A stretch of 64,000 bases of DNA from Erythrocercus mccallii (GCA_013397435.1 VZRG01000749.1:124001-188000), one strand, 5' to 3'; shown: positions 13,701 through 26,725, counted from the first letter of the stretch. Notes: generated from the letters alone by a model not told the origin. Numbers and translations: made by a program.

Positions 13701-16700
13701 TTGTACATGCTTTTTTTTCTTCCAAGAGAGGTCTATTTTCACGTGTATGATCTTTGTCATATTTAAATCTCTCTGCTGTAGAAGCAAAGGATGGTGGATC
13801 CAGAGGGTACTGAAGAACAAGATCAGCCCAGGACCAGTGTTAGTGAGGGCACTTGGGAGTAATATAGGAGTAATCCAAGACTGACACCAAGCCTCTTATT
13901 TGCGGCATGAGTGGCATGAGTGTCTCTGCTTTCAGAGTCAGTGCTGTGCAAAAGAGCTCTCCTGAGCAAGCAGGTGATCTGATCCTGCACCCCCCAGCCA
14001 GTCTGTTGGGTGGCCACAAGGCAAAGTGACAGACCTGCACGAGGAAATCCAGCGGGAAAGCTCAGATCTTGGTGTCTCAGAGGTGTGGTCACTGCTCAGT
14101 CCCTCTTTGGGCAATCTCTTGGATATCAAGGACTTACAGGTGCATACCTACATTTTCCCAGGGTGGAAAATGACATGTGCCTAAAGGAAGTTCCACATCC
14201 ACTGGGATACCTGCTGTGTTTCAGAAGCAATGAAAGGGTCATTTCCAAGGGAGAGGCATTGAGAATAAGCTACTAAAAGTAGCTCAGTAGTAGTACTGAA
14301 AATGAGACTTAATGTGGTTGTGGATGCTGCAATTAATAATGCAAAGCAGAGATGGATCTGAGACATTTGAAAGAAACCTACCAAGACAAGCTCATGGCTT
14401 TGGGATCAGAGTCTAATCATGAGGCATTGCTACTGCAAGTCTGTGTGAGAACGCCACTGCTCTGCCTTTTCACCTCAGGACAGCCACAGAGGGCTCAGCA
14501 AGACCTGGATCCACATCCCATAGTGTGAGAAATCATGGAGTGTGGTGGTAGGAACAAGGTAGGAAAGTCCCCATGCCTAGATCTCCTATTTGTGTAGACT
14601 TGTTTTAGAGTGCTCCAGTGTCACCTGTAAGCCCAGATACGTGCATGAAGCAATGAGTGCCTTGAATTTTTTAACCCAAGAAAACCAGAATCATGTTGTT
14701 ACTTCAACATTACTCTAATTCTCTTTCTGTCCTCCATGCATATATCCTACCCATACCTGCAGTTTGGCATTTTCCTACCATGACTTGTCAGACAGTATTT
14801 CACTTTTGTGTGTGCTGCTCTGCATGAGTTCCTCAGTCTGTTGCTGATATTTTTCTCTGGTTTCTCTCCTGTACCCAGGACCAACTCTGTTGGTGTTGCG
14901 TACAGAGGGGTCTCTAACAATGACTGTGTAGAGAGGGTATGGCACTGGTAGCTCCTGAGAGCTTAGCCCAAGCACAGAGATGGAAGCTGCAGAGGGAGCT
15001 CTTATTGTTGCAAATTTGCCTGCACAAAGCTCACATTGCTCATCCAATCACATTGCTTCTGTTTGCCCTTCTTTTCTGCCCTGACACCTTTTGGATGTTT
15101 CTTCTAACCAAGATTCTGTTTGTGTTTTCTTTTCTCTCTTTCACATGGTCCTAACCCATGTGCCCCCAAAGCTGCCTGTTCGAAGTCTGCCTTGGCCCCA
15201 GTGTTGTCACAGCAGACAGCCAGAGCAGCCTGTGTCTGCAGAGCAGTGAATGCCCCACAAAGTGCAAAATCAAAACCATCTTGATTGGCTTTGATGACCT
15301 TCTGTGGCTTTTACACAGGCTTCTTCATTTCCTCATTTACTGTACTTCTTTACTCAGTTTCTTTCTTGTTAAATTGTGTTTTTAGGTTCCTGAGATCTCA
15401 GCTGTTTTGAGTGACTGAAAATTCCATATTCAATCAAATTATTAATGATTTTCTTAATCAGCTGCCTGTGATCCCTTGATATATTTAAAAACTTCTTCAT
15501 GTCCTCTTGAAATGTTTTGCTACTGTTTAATACTGATACCTGTCAGATGATGTAAATAGAATAAAACTGCATTCAAAGAAACAGTAAATCTGAAATTACA
15601 TTAAAAGAAGAATTTGTCCTTCTCTTCAGCTGGTGCTGATGTTGAAGAGACATTTGGATAAAAGCTGAAGAGACTTAGCTATATCAGGGACTCTTAATAT
15701 TCCTACTCAGCTGAACAGATCAGCATTGACACAGATCAGAAGGCATGAGAGAATGGCAGCTTTGAGGAGATGTTTTAATTACTCAGGGATTACACAGCTG
15801 TGCAAAAATAATAGGGGAAGCATGTCCACAGAAATAATCTGAATTGCTTTCAGTATTGCTTGTTCAGGAGTCAGATGCTCTCTGGCTTTTTCCTTGACTT
15901 TCAAATGGCAGAAGTGTTGTTTGAAGGAGATGTCACTACAGAAAAGCCAAGCTTGATTAATCAAGAGAGAGCCATCTGACATTTATTTTTATCTCTCTTA
16001 CAATGAACCCCTAATCTCTCTGAGGAGAGCTAACCTATGGAAATGTATGTACTCTCACTTTCTCCTCATGTCTCTTCTCGCTCTTTCTCTGCTGTTGCAT
16101 CCAGCACCAATTTCATCAAGCACTACACTGGACCCTAACCAAGTCTCTCAACTTGTTTGGATGGGCTCTGAGCTTTGGATAGTGCCAAACACGATGTGGT
16201 TCCCATCTCTCCAAGGGCTACCTGAACTATTTGCTCAGATCATGGCAATGCCCAGGGACTAGCTCAGCTCTGGCTGAGATTTGCATGGTTGGCACTTGGT
16301 GGGGGACATCCTGTGTCATCTACCCAATGGTGTGGCAGCACACTTCTGAGCAGGAGGAGCTGGGGATGGATTGACAAGTTGGTTAAATACAAACACAAGA
16401 GAAGGGAAAGGTGGGTTGCAGGGACAGCCTGTGGTGAGTGAAGGGCAGCACATCTGCAAGGGTCAGCAAAGTACTGCCAGTGGTATCAGACCTGGCATGG
16501 AGGATACACCATCTTGTGTTTTGAAGGAGCGGGACAGAACATCCCACATCAGCTCCTCATGGTCATGTCTGGGCAGCCTTCAGTACCACAGCAGATTTGT
16601 TCAGAGCTTGCTGATTCCTCTGCCCAGCACTGCAGTTTTCAGACCTTCTGTGTGGCCTGTTGTGAAAACTCTAAGGGGTGTCAACTCCTAAGGGTGTAAA

Positions 16701-17132
16701 TTTCCTCTGAGAATGAGAATAGGTGGAGAGGGAGACCCATGACAAAGCTTGGAGCAATGTTACAAATAAAACATCCTGGATCCTGCACTGAAGCATAAGC
16801 ATTTGCAGGGCTAGCTGAGCAGGGAAGCAGCTAAACTGGTTGGGGGTTTTCTTTATTGAGCAGACTAAGTCCCGGCTGTCTTTGCAGATCAAGGCTGTAG
16901 ATCAAAGCATGTGAGTAGCTCCAAGGATACCAGTAGATCAAGGGTTTGCTTAAAATACTTGCTAAGAATATCGTGACTCTCCACAGAAAGGGTTAAGATG
17001 ACTAACAGCTACTGCTTCATCTGGTTATTGAGCTTCAGTAAGACCAGAAATTTAATCACAAGGTTAATCCCAGGGAGATTTTTTAAGTTTGGATGATAGT
17101 TTTCTACTTGAGAACAAAACTGGTTTGGTTGA

Positions 17133-17190
17133 TTTTTTGTGTGTGTGTGTTTGTTTGTTTGTTTTTTGGTTTGGTTTGTTTGGTTTTTTT
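17133..17190. repeat. Compound (GT)n/(TTTG)n/(GGTTT)n microsatellite
   Basis: A T-run is followed by about six GT dinucleotides, then three to four TTTG units, then GGTTT-type units, ending in a T7 run at 17184-17190. All G and T sit on the plus strand. It is a simple repeat likely to be length-variable. A CAG follows the final T-run and resembles a splice acceptor, but this is expected from the composition. Confidence 0.9.
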
Positions 17191-17684
17191 CACAGGAACT
17201 CACTAAGATTTCAGATCTTCATATTTCCAGAAGCTCTTGCCATCTTCACTCTTCATTTTTATTTTCTGTAAAAGGTAACCCCACCTTTGTCACTTTCCAA
17301 CATCTTGTGCTGATAGGGGCTTACAACAGGTAGTGGTGTGTGTCTGACTCTGTGTAGGATCAATGTTTGCAATTAGTGTTGTGTCTTTTATGTCCAAACT
17401 GTTGCAACAGGCCCAGCACACTAAATGGCAGTGTTGGCACATATGTGGCATCAGACTAAACTGGAAGGAGTGAGTGTGTGTGCTAGTCTGCTTGTGCTCT
17501 GGAAGTCATGACAAGGACACCTGGGTGGTTGTTCAAAAGCTCACAAATGACTTCAACTAATGGGAAGTTGAATTAACCTCACACCCACCTCAGTTTATTT
17601 TTGTGCTCTGTGTTGACCCTGCTGGGGTACTCAGGAAGGGAGTGGTGCAAGAAAATACTCCTGCCTTCCCTGTTTAATCTGCAG

Positions 17685-17710
17685 CCACGTGTGGGTCAAC
17701 ACGTGGTCAA
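17685..17710 (+). promoter_or_regulatory. Duplicated CACGTG E-box plus GTCAA module
   Basis: Two CACGTG E-boxes lie at 17686-17691 and 17700-17705. Each is followed by GTCAA (17695-17699 and 17706-17710), the first after an extra TGG. The region also forms an 8-bp-arm inverted repeat, CCACGTGT/ACACGTGG, with a 6-base spacer. CACGTG is the known site for bHLH factors such as CLOCK-BMAL1, MYC-MAX and USF. Two so close together, with both CpGs intact, is unusual in CpG-poor DNA. The 8-base spacing between boxes is slightly longer than the 6-7 bases typical of tandem circadian E-boxes. A regulatory role is inferred. Confidence 0.35.
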
Positions 17711-19058
17711 GTTCCTTTGATCTCAGCCAGGCAGACAGGAGCTTTCTGCATTATTGCTCTGCTTTCCTCTCTAAAGAGAGTCGTAATCCCATTGTGCTTT
17801 TTTTCCCGGGAAGAAGTTTGAGACTCGTCAAAGAACAGGCAATATAAGAAAATACTGCCTTGTGTGGGGCTGTCAGCTCATCTGAGGATGTAAGTTTTAT
17901 CACTGTGGTACATCTGAGCTGGCAGCCTGAAAGAGACTTCACTGCCATCCTGAGGAGGGGACTTCCAAGAAGACAATATCAGCCCAAACTTAAAATATGA
18001 TTGTGGGAGTTATGGCAAGTTTATTTTTATGAAAAGCATAAACATTTCCTTACTGATTTCAGTGCTGTGATCTTTTAGGACAGGAAGATTAATCTCATTT
18101 CTGGGACTAGGAAATAAAAGCTAGATGTTATTCCCAGTTGGCATGAAAGGAATATCAAGAGCTGTCAACACCCGAACACAGTTATCTCATTGAAATGATG
18201 AAAGACCTGTGGTCAGATATGAGCTTTTAATGATGGGCAGCCAAGGGACACAGACTGATATGAACTCAGTTACCTGCTGCTAAGATGACTACAGTCCTGC
18301 TGGAGACCTGAGACATGAGGGACATTGTAGGCATGAGCTTGCATGCATATTTTCCTGTGTAATTCCAACACCAGAACCCCAAAATACCATATTCTACCTG
18401 AAAGCTGCCTTGTTTCAGAAGTCTGCGTGGTGTCACTGCAATCATTTTTTGGTTATGGGTGAATACAGTCTTTAGCAAGAAAGTCAGTGTTAAGCGAGAA
18501 CCCAATAATGCTGCAGACTGTTTGCTTTTGTGGAACAGAATTAGGGGGGTTTTCATTTAAAAAGGGGACCTACAAGGGAGACTGTACACAGAGCACAAGG
18601 AAGTTGGGTTGGGGATCCATGACAATACCTTGCAGTTCACGAGTTACTTTTTACAGAGGAGACCAATAGCTCTGATCAGTGTTAAGAGCCAGTTATCCTG
18701 TGGCAGATACAGGACAAACAAAGATAGTGTGGAGCCAGCCATCAAAAAGGACTGTTTATTCTGATACTATGAGAAGTTCATACATAGATTGTGGACCCAC
18801 AGTTAATCAAATCTCACAAATTATATGCATATGTACTCACATGTGCAGCCATGGCTTCTGTCTTTGGTCAAATGTAATTGTTGTGAAAGAAAATCATTAA
18901 TATAAGGGCTTATGTTATTGGAGGGTACCACTGTAAGCTAAAGCTCTGACTCCTCTGAGTGCAGAGTTCTGTAATTGTGTTTTGGTGATCAAAAATTAAC
19001 ACTTCAGGTATCAGAAGGAAAAAGCCTGACTCAAATGCAGAGTATATACCTTAGTAGA

Positions 19059-19080
19059 ATGACATTTACAGAAATGTCAT
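19059..19080. repeat. 9-bp-arm inverted repeat
   Basis: ATGACATTT and its exact reverse complement AAATGTCAT are separated by ACAG. This is a compact perfect hairpin. Its arms are too short for a microRNA precursor. Confidence 0.75.
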
Positions 19081-21689
19081 AAATACAAAGTTTTGTGATC
19101 AAACCTACTCCCACAAGTGATCCCAAATTGCCAGCATCTCACTTCCACCTTTCAGGGGAGAGCAGGATGACACAACCACTTTAACAACCTTCTTTATTCA
19201 TGACAGCTCCATTCTTTTTATTTGCAGTTTTCTGTGAATATGGAGCCCCAAAACCATGTGTGTCTCTGGCCCAGATCCATCAAACCCACCCATGGGCAGT
19301 GCAGCTAGTGAATGCTTCCTGATGGCATCATTTTCTGGCAGTGGGAAGCCTGCCTCTGGACAGATGGAGATGAAACACAGCAGCTCCTCCACGGCACAGG
19401 ACAGGTCACACAGCAAGCAAGGAGGACACAAACATCTGGTCCAGGAGAGGACAGGATTTTCTAACCTCCTCAATCATCCTGCTAAGCCAAGCCAGTCCCC
19501 AGAGTGGAGAACCTGAATAGAGTCCAAGGCACCATTCAACACAGTTATGCTTTATGGTCTGCCATATCTTTCTTGGCAAGGTGCCCTGTGGCTTGGTGAA
19601 GGTTGTTGGAAAGCCTCAGTCTGCCAAGGGGGTTATCAGTCAGCAGTGTCTCATTTCTGTGCTGCAGAGAACCAGAGGTGTCACTGAGGTTGATGTATTT
19701 GGGTTTCCTTGGCTGGTGACAGGCAGGTGCGTGCTCAGTGCTATCATCATCACCTGCTGTGGCTCTCAGGTGTACTGCCAGACCAGCAGAAACCTGGCTC
19801 TTGCATGGAGTGACAAGGGAAAAGGAGGAACCTCTCATTCCTGGACAGTCAGAGGTGGATGAAAAGAATCACTGAGACTGGGGCATCTTTAGGTCCAGCA
19901 CCAGACCAAGGCTCTGAGCCTTTGGCAACCTTAGACTGTTGGTAATACTGAGGTTAAAAATCCCTGGCTCAACTGATAGAGTTGTGCTAAACAATATCCT
20001 TCAGGATCCCAACAAGCCAAATCAGAGTACAGTGCTCACTGTGTTCTGGTGGTCTTTCACAAGCCCTAAATCTCACTGTGATGCTCTGGACTCCACTCTT
20101 GACAGATGCAGGATGAAATTTTCAGAATCTATTATAGATTTCCACTAAGAAATGAAACACATATTAAACTGTATTTGGGCATTGAGATCAACTGGCACAT
20201 GTACACTGTCAAAATTCAGCCTTCAAAAGAGGAAGGTCATATCCAGAGTGCCTGCTAGGGGCAAAATCTGGTCTGTGCTAACAACTTCTCTGTGCTTGGG
20301 ATGGGTTTTGGTGGGTGCTGTAGCATCTGCACGAACTGCCAGGGCTCTTCTAGCATAGAGAGTATAGACCACTGACTCCCAGTGTCTGCCTGTGTTGCTT
20401 AGTTTGTTGATACAGAAGCTATCTATATGAACTTTGATCCTGAATCCAGATTAAAAACCTGAATTATGGCAGCCATTCTTAAAGTATGGCCTTTTATGAG
20501 TGCTCTGGTCATAAATACTGAACTCAGAAACTGGTGCTTGGATAGATTGTAGACAGCTCTCATGGATAAGCAACAAACGGGAAATCCATCCTGCTGCTGC
20601 TGGGTATGTGCCTGCCTGGGAAAAGTCCTAGGATAATCAGCTGGAGTTGCCTGGTAAATCTGCTGTCTTTGCTACAGATTGGTTTCTTGCATATATTTAT
20701 GTTGTCATCACTGTCACTACTGAACAGAGTTTCTCTGTTCACCAAGCAAATAGATCATAATCATGAAAATGTGCTCTATTTTATAATCCTTAACTCAGGA
20801 ATAGTCTGTGTTGAGGGTGCGGATTTGGTCCATGCCTTCAGTGGCACCACCAGAGCTGGAAGAACATATTCAGTAAGGCAAGCTGCAGAGTCTGGATTTC
20901 TGAAGTTGTCCAGTAATAGCTAACTCATTTCTGTGGAAAAATTTCAGCTATATTTGTATTTGTAAGCCTACTACACTCTTCAAGGACTTGGGTGTGTAAG
21001 AAGCCCAAACAGATTAGTTACCCATCTGAAGGGAATTTAAATTCCACACTGTCTCTTTTACTCAACTGACACGAGGCTATCCCATTGTTATCATTTTTAT
21101 TATTACATCCCTGCATAGCAGGCCTCCAAGAGAAGTAATGGAATAGCAGTCATATTTTTAAGAAAGTTTGTTCCTACAAACTCCTGCTGATTCAAAGTCA
21201 CCTGCAATAGTCACAGATACAGACTGGCTGAATGAAGTTTCTAGACCTAACTGAGGACATGCAAACTTCCAGCAGACAGCAATGTTTATATTTTACATAT
21301 AATTTTCTCCCTTGACTTCCATTTATTTTAATCTCTCTCTGTCACTGCAGGTTTGTTGCCATAGGATACGTATTTGTGTTGGGCCTGAGTTCAGAGGACA
21401 GAAGTGAATCTGGAGTGTCATATGATGTAGAAAGGTTTTTTCAACATGCAAATCATTCAGCACAGACATTGTGCTTTAATAGAGTGGAATGTTTTGCTGC
21501 AGCTTGTGCATTTCTGATGAGCTAGAGAACTAAATTGTCACTAAGTGTGGTCATAAATGATCCCATGGCATTTTTACAGATGCTCTCCCTCTGTTAATGC
21601 AGCTTTCTGCTTAAGTTCCAGCCCATGAATCCTATCCTGATATCTTCAGCACTTGCAATTGCAGATGTATTCAGTCACTTGCTATGTAG

Positions 21690-21707
21690 GGTTATCAGGG
21701 TTATCAG
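21690..21707. repeat. Perfect 9-bp tandem duplication
   Basis: GGTTATCAG is present twice in direct succession. Confidence 0.8.
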
Positions 21708-21949
21708 TCCTGTTAAATCACCACTTAGTGTTTCTAAGTGCATGTTTAAGCCAACCGCAGCTGCATAATCCCTGAACAGGCTTCAGCAATCATCTTTACT
21801 AATGCCCTTGGCTTTTAGAAGATGATTTTTTCCTTTTCTAGCCATTGTTAAAAATTACTTGAGCATCTGTGGCCTGGGCATGTGAACACCACCTTAAAAT
21901 ACATTTTCCTGTGTCACTGTTCAGACTGGAACACAACTCGCTTGAATCA

Positions 21950-22810
21950 ATCACAGGATAGTCTATGTTGGAAGAGACCTTAAAGATCCTGTAGCTCCAA
22001 ATCTCTGTGCTGTGAGCTGTAACACCTTCTACTAGATTAGATTGCTCAAAGCCCCTTCCAGACTGATCTCAAACAATTCCAGAAATCAGGTGACTACACT
22101 TTTTCTGGGCAACCAGTACCTCACCACCTTCACAGTCAAGAACTTCTCTTCTTCCTAATATCCAACCTAAATCTACTTTTTTTTGCAGTTTAAACCCATT
22201 CCCTCTTGTCCTATCACTTTGTGGTCTTGTAAAAAAATCCCTCTCTACCTCTCTTGTAGTCACCTTTTGGCACTGGAAGGTGCTCTTAGGTCTCCTGGGA
22301 GCCTTCACTTCTCCAGGCTAAACAGCTCCATATCTGTTCTCATAGGAGAGGTGCTCTATTCCTCTGAGCATCTTTGTGGCATCCTCTGGACTCACTCCAG
22401 CGTGTCCATATCCTTCCTGTGCTGGGGACTCCAGAGCTGATGCAGCACTGCAGGTGGGGTCTCACAAGAGCGGAGCATAGAGGCAGAATCCCCTCCCTCA
22501 CCTGCTGCCCACGGGGCTTTGGATGCAGCCCAGGGCACGTTTGGCTTTCTGAGCTACAAGGGCACACGGCTGGGTCATGTTGAGTTTCTCATCAACCCAT
22601 ATTCCCAAAGACCCTGTCCTGAGGTTTGCTCTCAATCCATTCCCCACTAAGTCTCTGTCTGTGCTTGAGATTACCCTCACCAAGGTGCAGGACTTTACGT
22701 TTTTCCTCTGTTGAATTTCATGAAGTTTGCATGGGACCACTCCTTCAGCCTGTCCAGGTCCCTTTGGATGACATCCTCTCTCTCCAGCATGCTGACCACA
22801 CCACACTGTA
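21950..22810 (-). mobile_element. CR1 LINE fragment, 3' end, minus strand
   Basis: The plus strand reads as the reverse complement of a CR1 3' end. It opens with a degraded ATCACAGGATAG/GTTGGAAGAGACCTTAAAGATC tail-proximal motif. It then runs through the antisense of the reverse-transcriptase C-terminus, for example the recognisable blocks TCCAACCTAAATCTAC, CCATTCCCTCTTGTCCT and CCTGTCCAGGTCCCTTTGGA. About 860 bp remain of an element normally several kb long, so it is strongly 5'-truncated, as is usual for CR1. Its 5' edge lies close to an oppositely oriented CR1 piece. Indels and substitutions mark it as old and inactive. The subfamily was not assigned. Confidence 0.93.
22069..22810 (-). pseudogene. 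Decayed CR1 ORF2 reverse-transcriptase C-terminus
   Basis: Read on the minus strand, one frame contains LGIWVDEKLNMTQPCALVAQ, the CR1-type block just after the RT core. It is interrupted after IQSPVGSR. The homologous reading continues in another frame as REGILPLCSALVRPHLQCC. The switch falls near 22500, where the minus strand reads AGCAGGTGAGGGAGG. Most CR1 copies keep a CpG-containing TCG at that point, so one lost base explains the frameshift. Further downstream RTRGNG is still readable before the C-terminus degenerates. ORF2 normally encodes endonuclease plus reverse transcriptase for LINE mobilisation, and neither activity can remain here. Confidence 0.8.
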
Positions 22811-22867
22811 ACCCTTTTCGATACTCCTTGGATTCCTTCTGGCTGTATCACTGGTTCCCAGAAGAAA

Positions 22868-22963
22868 TATCTGTTAGTGTTCAAGGCCAGATTGAATGAG
22901 GCCCTGAGTAACCTGATCTAGTAAATAGCATCCCTTCCCATGCCTGAGGTGTTGGGACCAACT
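22868..22963 (+). mobile_element. CR1 LINE fragment, plus strand
   Basis: GTTCAAGGCCAGATTGAATG, GGCCCTGAGTAACCTGATCT and a degraded CCCATGCCTGAGGTGTTGG follow the CR1 3'-UTR in sense orientation. Only about 95 bp remain and the terminal ATTCTATG octamers are missing. It lies about 60 bp from the minus-strand CR1 to its left, forming a head-to-head inverted pair. Confidence 0.8.
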
Positions 22964-25105
22964 GTTTTTCCTATGATCAGGAGAGGATAATAGTCAATGG
23001 ACTGTACCAGGCTTGCTAGTGGGTGAATGGTACTTCACGCATGGCTGAATCTCTAGCAAATTTTCTGTGACATCAAAGTATATTATTGAGATGGTTCTAT
23101 TGACCTCTTTTCAAAGGTGAGTTTCAGAAAATCATAACACTGTAACAGTGTCATTTTCCTTTTGCTATATCAAGCCTGTGACTGAATTGCTACCTGTTGT
23201 TTTCCCTGAAATTTCACTCCTGGGCTCTTAGAGGAAGCAGGTCTTGGAATACAAGTTGTAGTTTGCAAAAGCTTGGAGGCAAAGCCTGAGAAAGTAGCTG
23301 AACTTTTGACTCAGTGCTGTATCTTGAGGCTTACAGATTTACTGGTTATATCTGCTAAGGTCAATCTGGCCTGTGAAGCCAATAAGTTACTGTGCTGCTG
23401 TCACCGCTCTTTTACTCATTTGTAAAGACACCCCATTGCCAGCACTGATTTTTAGCCAATTTCCCCTTCTCTTTTAATCCCTAAGCTCTTATGGTTTTGT
23501 TTATTTCTTCTGATAGGTAGAGTGGGAGAGAGATGAAGAAAAATGTATTCCAGAATAGTGTACAGTAGGTGTCCTGCGATGAATCATCCTTCCTGCCTAT
23601 CTACCTCTCCTAAAGTGAGTCATTAGAAGAAGAACACGAACCCTCTTAAGGGTTAGGCTTTTCTTAGTAAGACAATCATTCACTGTATTCTCATGTATAA
23701 GAAGATCCATTCTAGTTAAGCTATTATTGTGCCAACATGAAATAATTGCTGAGATATTTTAAGTATTTGTCTAGTGCAAATATAAGGAAGCTCTAAAATG
23801 TCAGTGCTCTAAGAAAAAGGAGCCTTATGGTTTAGTACAATGCTATCAATTTATTTAATAGCCCAAGCTTCAGTTGGTTGCTTGTTTATTTGTTAAGAAG
23901 CTAAGATGTTCTGCCTTTTCCATACTTGCACTTAGAACAGTGAGAAGTAGCAGGTGGCCAGCTCCTCCTTGAGAGGCCACAGAGACTTCAAACCTTCTGG
24001 CTACACTGAGAATTTTCTAATATCATTTGTGTACAAATATGAAAGCAGAGGTTATCCTTCCTGTCTCGGAGTGCCAACACCACATGCACTTCTGTATTGT
24101 TCCCTTTGCTACTCAGAAAAATGAAGAGCCACATTCAAGTCCTCTAAGAACCTGGGTGAGCCACCACAGCTGGTGGGGCAGTGAAGTTTTGCGTTCAATG
24201 AGCCATTCAGATAATTTTAGTTGCAGAACTACCAGACCATTACCTAATCAATGAAAAGAAGTTACCATGGTGCTTACACTAGGCACCAACAGCTGAAGTC
24301 TTGAATGTGTCCCATGTTAAGCATTTACTCCCACCTTCTTTCCATCTTTCTTTGAGTCTCATGTAGAAGTCAACAACCCTTCTGTTATGCTTATGTCTCC
24401 ATAATGTGATCAACAATTAACCATCTCTTCAGAACTATTTGAGCCAGTGAATCCCTGTACTGAAAAGAACATCAGCTGTGAGTAAACAAACCATTTAAAA
24501 TATCTAAGACAAAAGCAAGAACTGGTCTTTGCAGAAGGTGTAAAACTGCATGGTAACACCCTTAAAAGTCTCTGCCTTTTATGTCTCCCTTTCTCTAAAT
24601 GCTACAGTAATTAGAAGGTAAATCCATATTCATAAAACCACCACGATATCATGTGCAATGAATTCATTAAAGTGAAATGACATTCTCTTGAAGGAGCTCA
24701 GACAAGAATGAAAGTTCTTAATGAGCTGAACTCTTTCAATTGGCCGTGGTGGCTCTGAGCATTGTGCCATGGCTGCTGGAGGTCAAGGCATCACAAATGA
24801 ACTAACAAGGCTGGAGACCTGGATTAAATTAATTTTCAAGTCTTAAACTTGTCATTCCATCACAACCCCCTGTCTAACTATGTTCTCCTGAAAGGTAAAG
24901 TTGAAATGCCCAGCACAGGGGAGTTAAACTGCAGCAAATGTGCCATGATGGCATTCTCTAGCAAATAATTCAAGAAGGAAGATTTTGGTGTTGTGTTTAT
25001 TGAGCTTTTGGAGATGAAGTTATTTGATTCATCCTAAAATTGTTCTAGCCCTTCACGCTTCTCTAGGATAATATAACTGAACAGTAAAGGTAACTGTGTC
25101 ACAAT

Positions 25106-25131
25106 TTTTGTCAAGTAGTTTTGTCAAGTAG
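25106..25131. repeat. Perfect 13-bp tandem duplication
   Basis: TTTTGTCAAGTAG occurs twice without mismatch or spacer. Confidence 0.9.
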
Positions 25132-26704
25132 CAATACTTCATGCTACTGCAGCTGGCAGTGAGGGAAAGATTAATATATTTTGCCATGTTTTCCCAAATA
25201 TTTCAAAATCCCAGAGGTATTGTCAGCTGTTAGTACAGGAGAGGGAGGCACCAAAAGCTATGGATTTTCCACCTACTATAGTAGAGCCCTGATGAAGAAG
25301 GCTGAAGATTGGGCGTGGAGCAGTAGACAGATATGGGCCAAAGTTGTCCTTGTGATTGATCCCCAGCTGTACCATTCCTGTTTGCAGCACAAGCCAGATC
25401 CTAACTCTCCATGACAGTTCTACTTCACATCTACCTTTGCTGTCCCCTCTTCGTTCCTCTTCCTGGGAAAAGTGCATTCTCCTGCTTATCCTCTCTTGCC
25501 TAGGGCAGCAGAGCTCAGTTTTTCCTGCTTCTGCAAGGAGCTCTGAGCTGGCCCTGGCCAAGAGCCCAGTTTGCATTTACACTGCTACATTTGCTAGGCT
25601 TTCACACTCCTGTGACCTGTTTGCAAGAGCTGAGCAGTACCAGTCAGTCACACAGTAGCAAGAACCGTCTTTTAGAACTCTATCCACATTTTTCAGGGTT
25701 TTCTCACTTGAAGAATTCTTCCAAAGCTATACAAAAAAGTCCTGTCTGATAGGATCATGCTCAGGGCCTATTCAAAGGGTCAGTTCTTTAGTATATGATT
25801 CTTCTGCATACAGGATAGAGTAAAAAATATTCTCTTGACACTTTTTCAAAGGCAAATCAATTTTAAGAAAGACTTTATTGGGAAATGTAAAAATACCTCT
25901 TAAAAAGTGTTCACGGCTTTTTTTTGTCCAAAGACCGTAATCTTTTCCCGTGCAGTGAAGAATGTTTCTATTTGCAGCTTTTGAAAACCAAAATGTTGTT
26001 GATTTCTTTTTATAACCAAAATAATTGCATGTCTGATATGTCAATAATGCAAAAAATTCTAGACAGCTCTCTGTATTTATGTCACCATAGTACCAGTAGT
26101 CCTGGAAGGGGTTGGGAGCTTTTACAATATGTGCTGTACACTCAGAGTCCTCAAAAAGGATCTATTTTGCAGCTTGATTCTTTCACTAAAACCCAGTTTT
26201 CTGTCGTATCTCCTGCACAAAGAGAAAAGATGAGGTACGGAGACAGTTGTCATCAAGTAATTAGTGAAGGCCAGTCTTAAATCACCAGCCAAAGGCTTTT
26301 CTCGCTATGTAAGATAAAACCAACAGGATCTTGTTTCTGTTACGACTGTAGGTTGAGATTGGATGGTATATTGAAGATAGCTAACACAACATCTTTATCT
26401 GTGAATTTTCATTGCCAGGCTCTTCTTGTGGTATTACCAAAATCTTTTCATTTGGATTAATTTAGTCTGTGTTTAACTTTGCCTTATATACTTAAATAAT
26501 AAGCTGAGCAGAATGTTTGTTACCTTGGGCAACCCAGAACTGGCTGACAATAATTTGGGGTTTTTTTTATTAGTATTTTGTTCCTAAACAGAGATAAACA
26601 AACCATTAGCTGTAGGCAATTCGTCAATTTAATTATCTTTTCTAGTTTCAGCTTCCTTTTTTACAAGTTTAGGCCCAATTCTCAGTTGATATGAACTGCT
26701 GTTA

Positions 26705-26725
26705 TGCTGCTACTGCTGCTGCTGT
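26705..26725. repeat. Short interrupted CTG repeat
   Basis: Five to six CTG/CTA triplets in a row, interrupted once. It is short and well below any length associated with instability. Confidence 0.7.

Larger units (their letters stand above)
7799..17132. other. Unique non-coding DNA, no gene recognised
   Basis: No gene or recognised interspersed repeat was found. The block holds a G-quadruplex motif, a short 8-bp-arm hairpin, an 11-bp tandem duplication and pyrimidine-rich runs (about 15040-15145 and 16050-16110). The stretch 9260-9850 has an LTR-like feel, with TATA-like sequences near 9570 and 9605 and a mixed-composition tail. I could not define TG/CA ends or a target-site duplication, so it is not annotated as an element. 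Confidence 0.55.
17191..21949. other. Unique non-coding DNA, no gene recognised
   Basis: No coding region, RNA gene or recognised transposable element was seen. The block contains the duplicated CACGTG module near its left end, a 9-bp-arm hairpin and a 9-bp tandem duplication. Short open frames around 19250-19860 lack family motifs. Confidence 0.55.

Noticed and set aside
22498..22884. 128-codon minus-strand frame as a gene
   Set aside because: Most of it is decayed CR1 reverse transcriptase, it is frameshifted near 22500, and the frame opens with a non-ATG codon.
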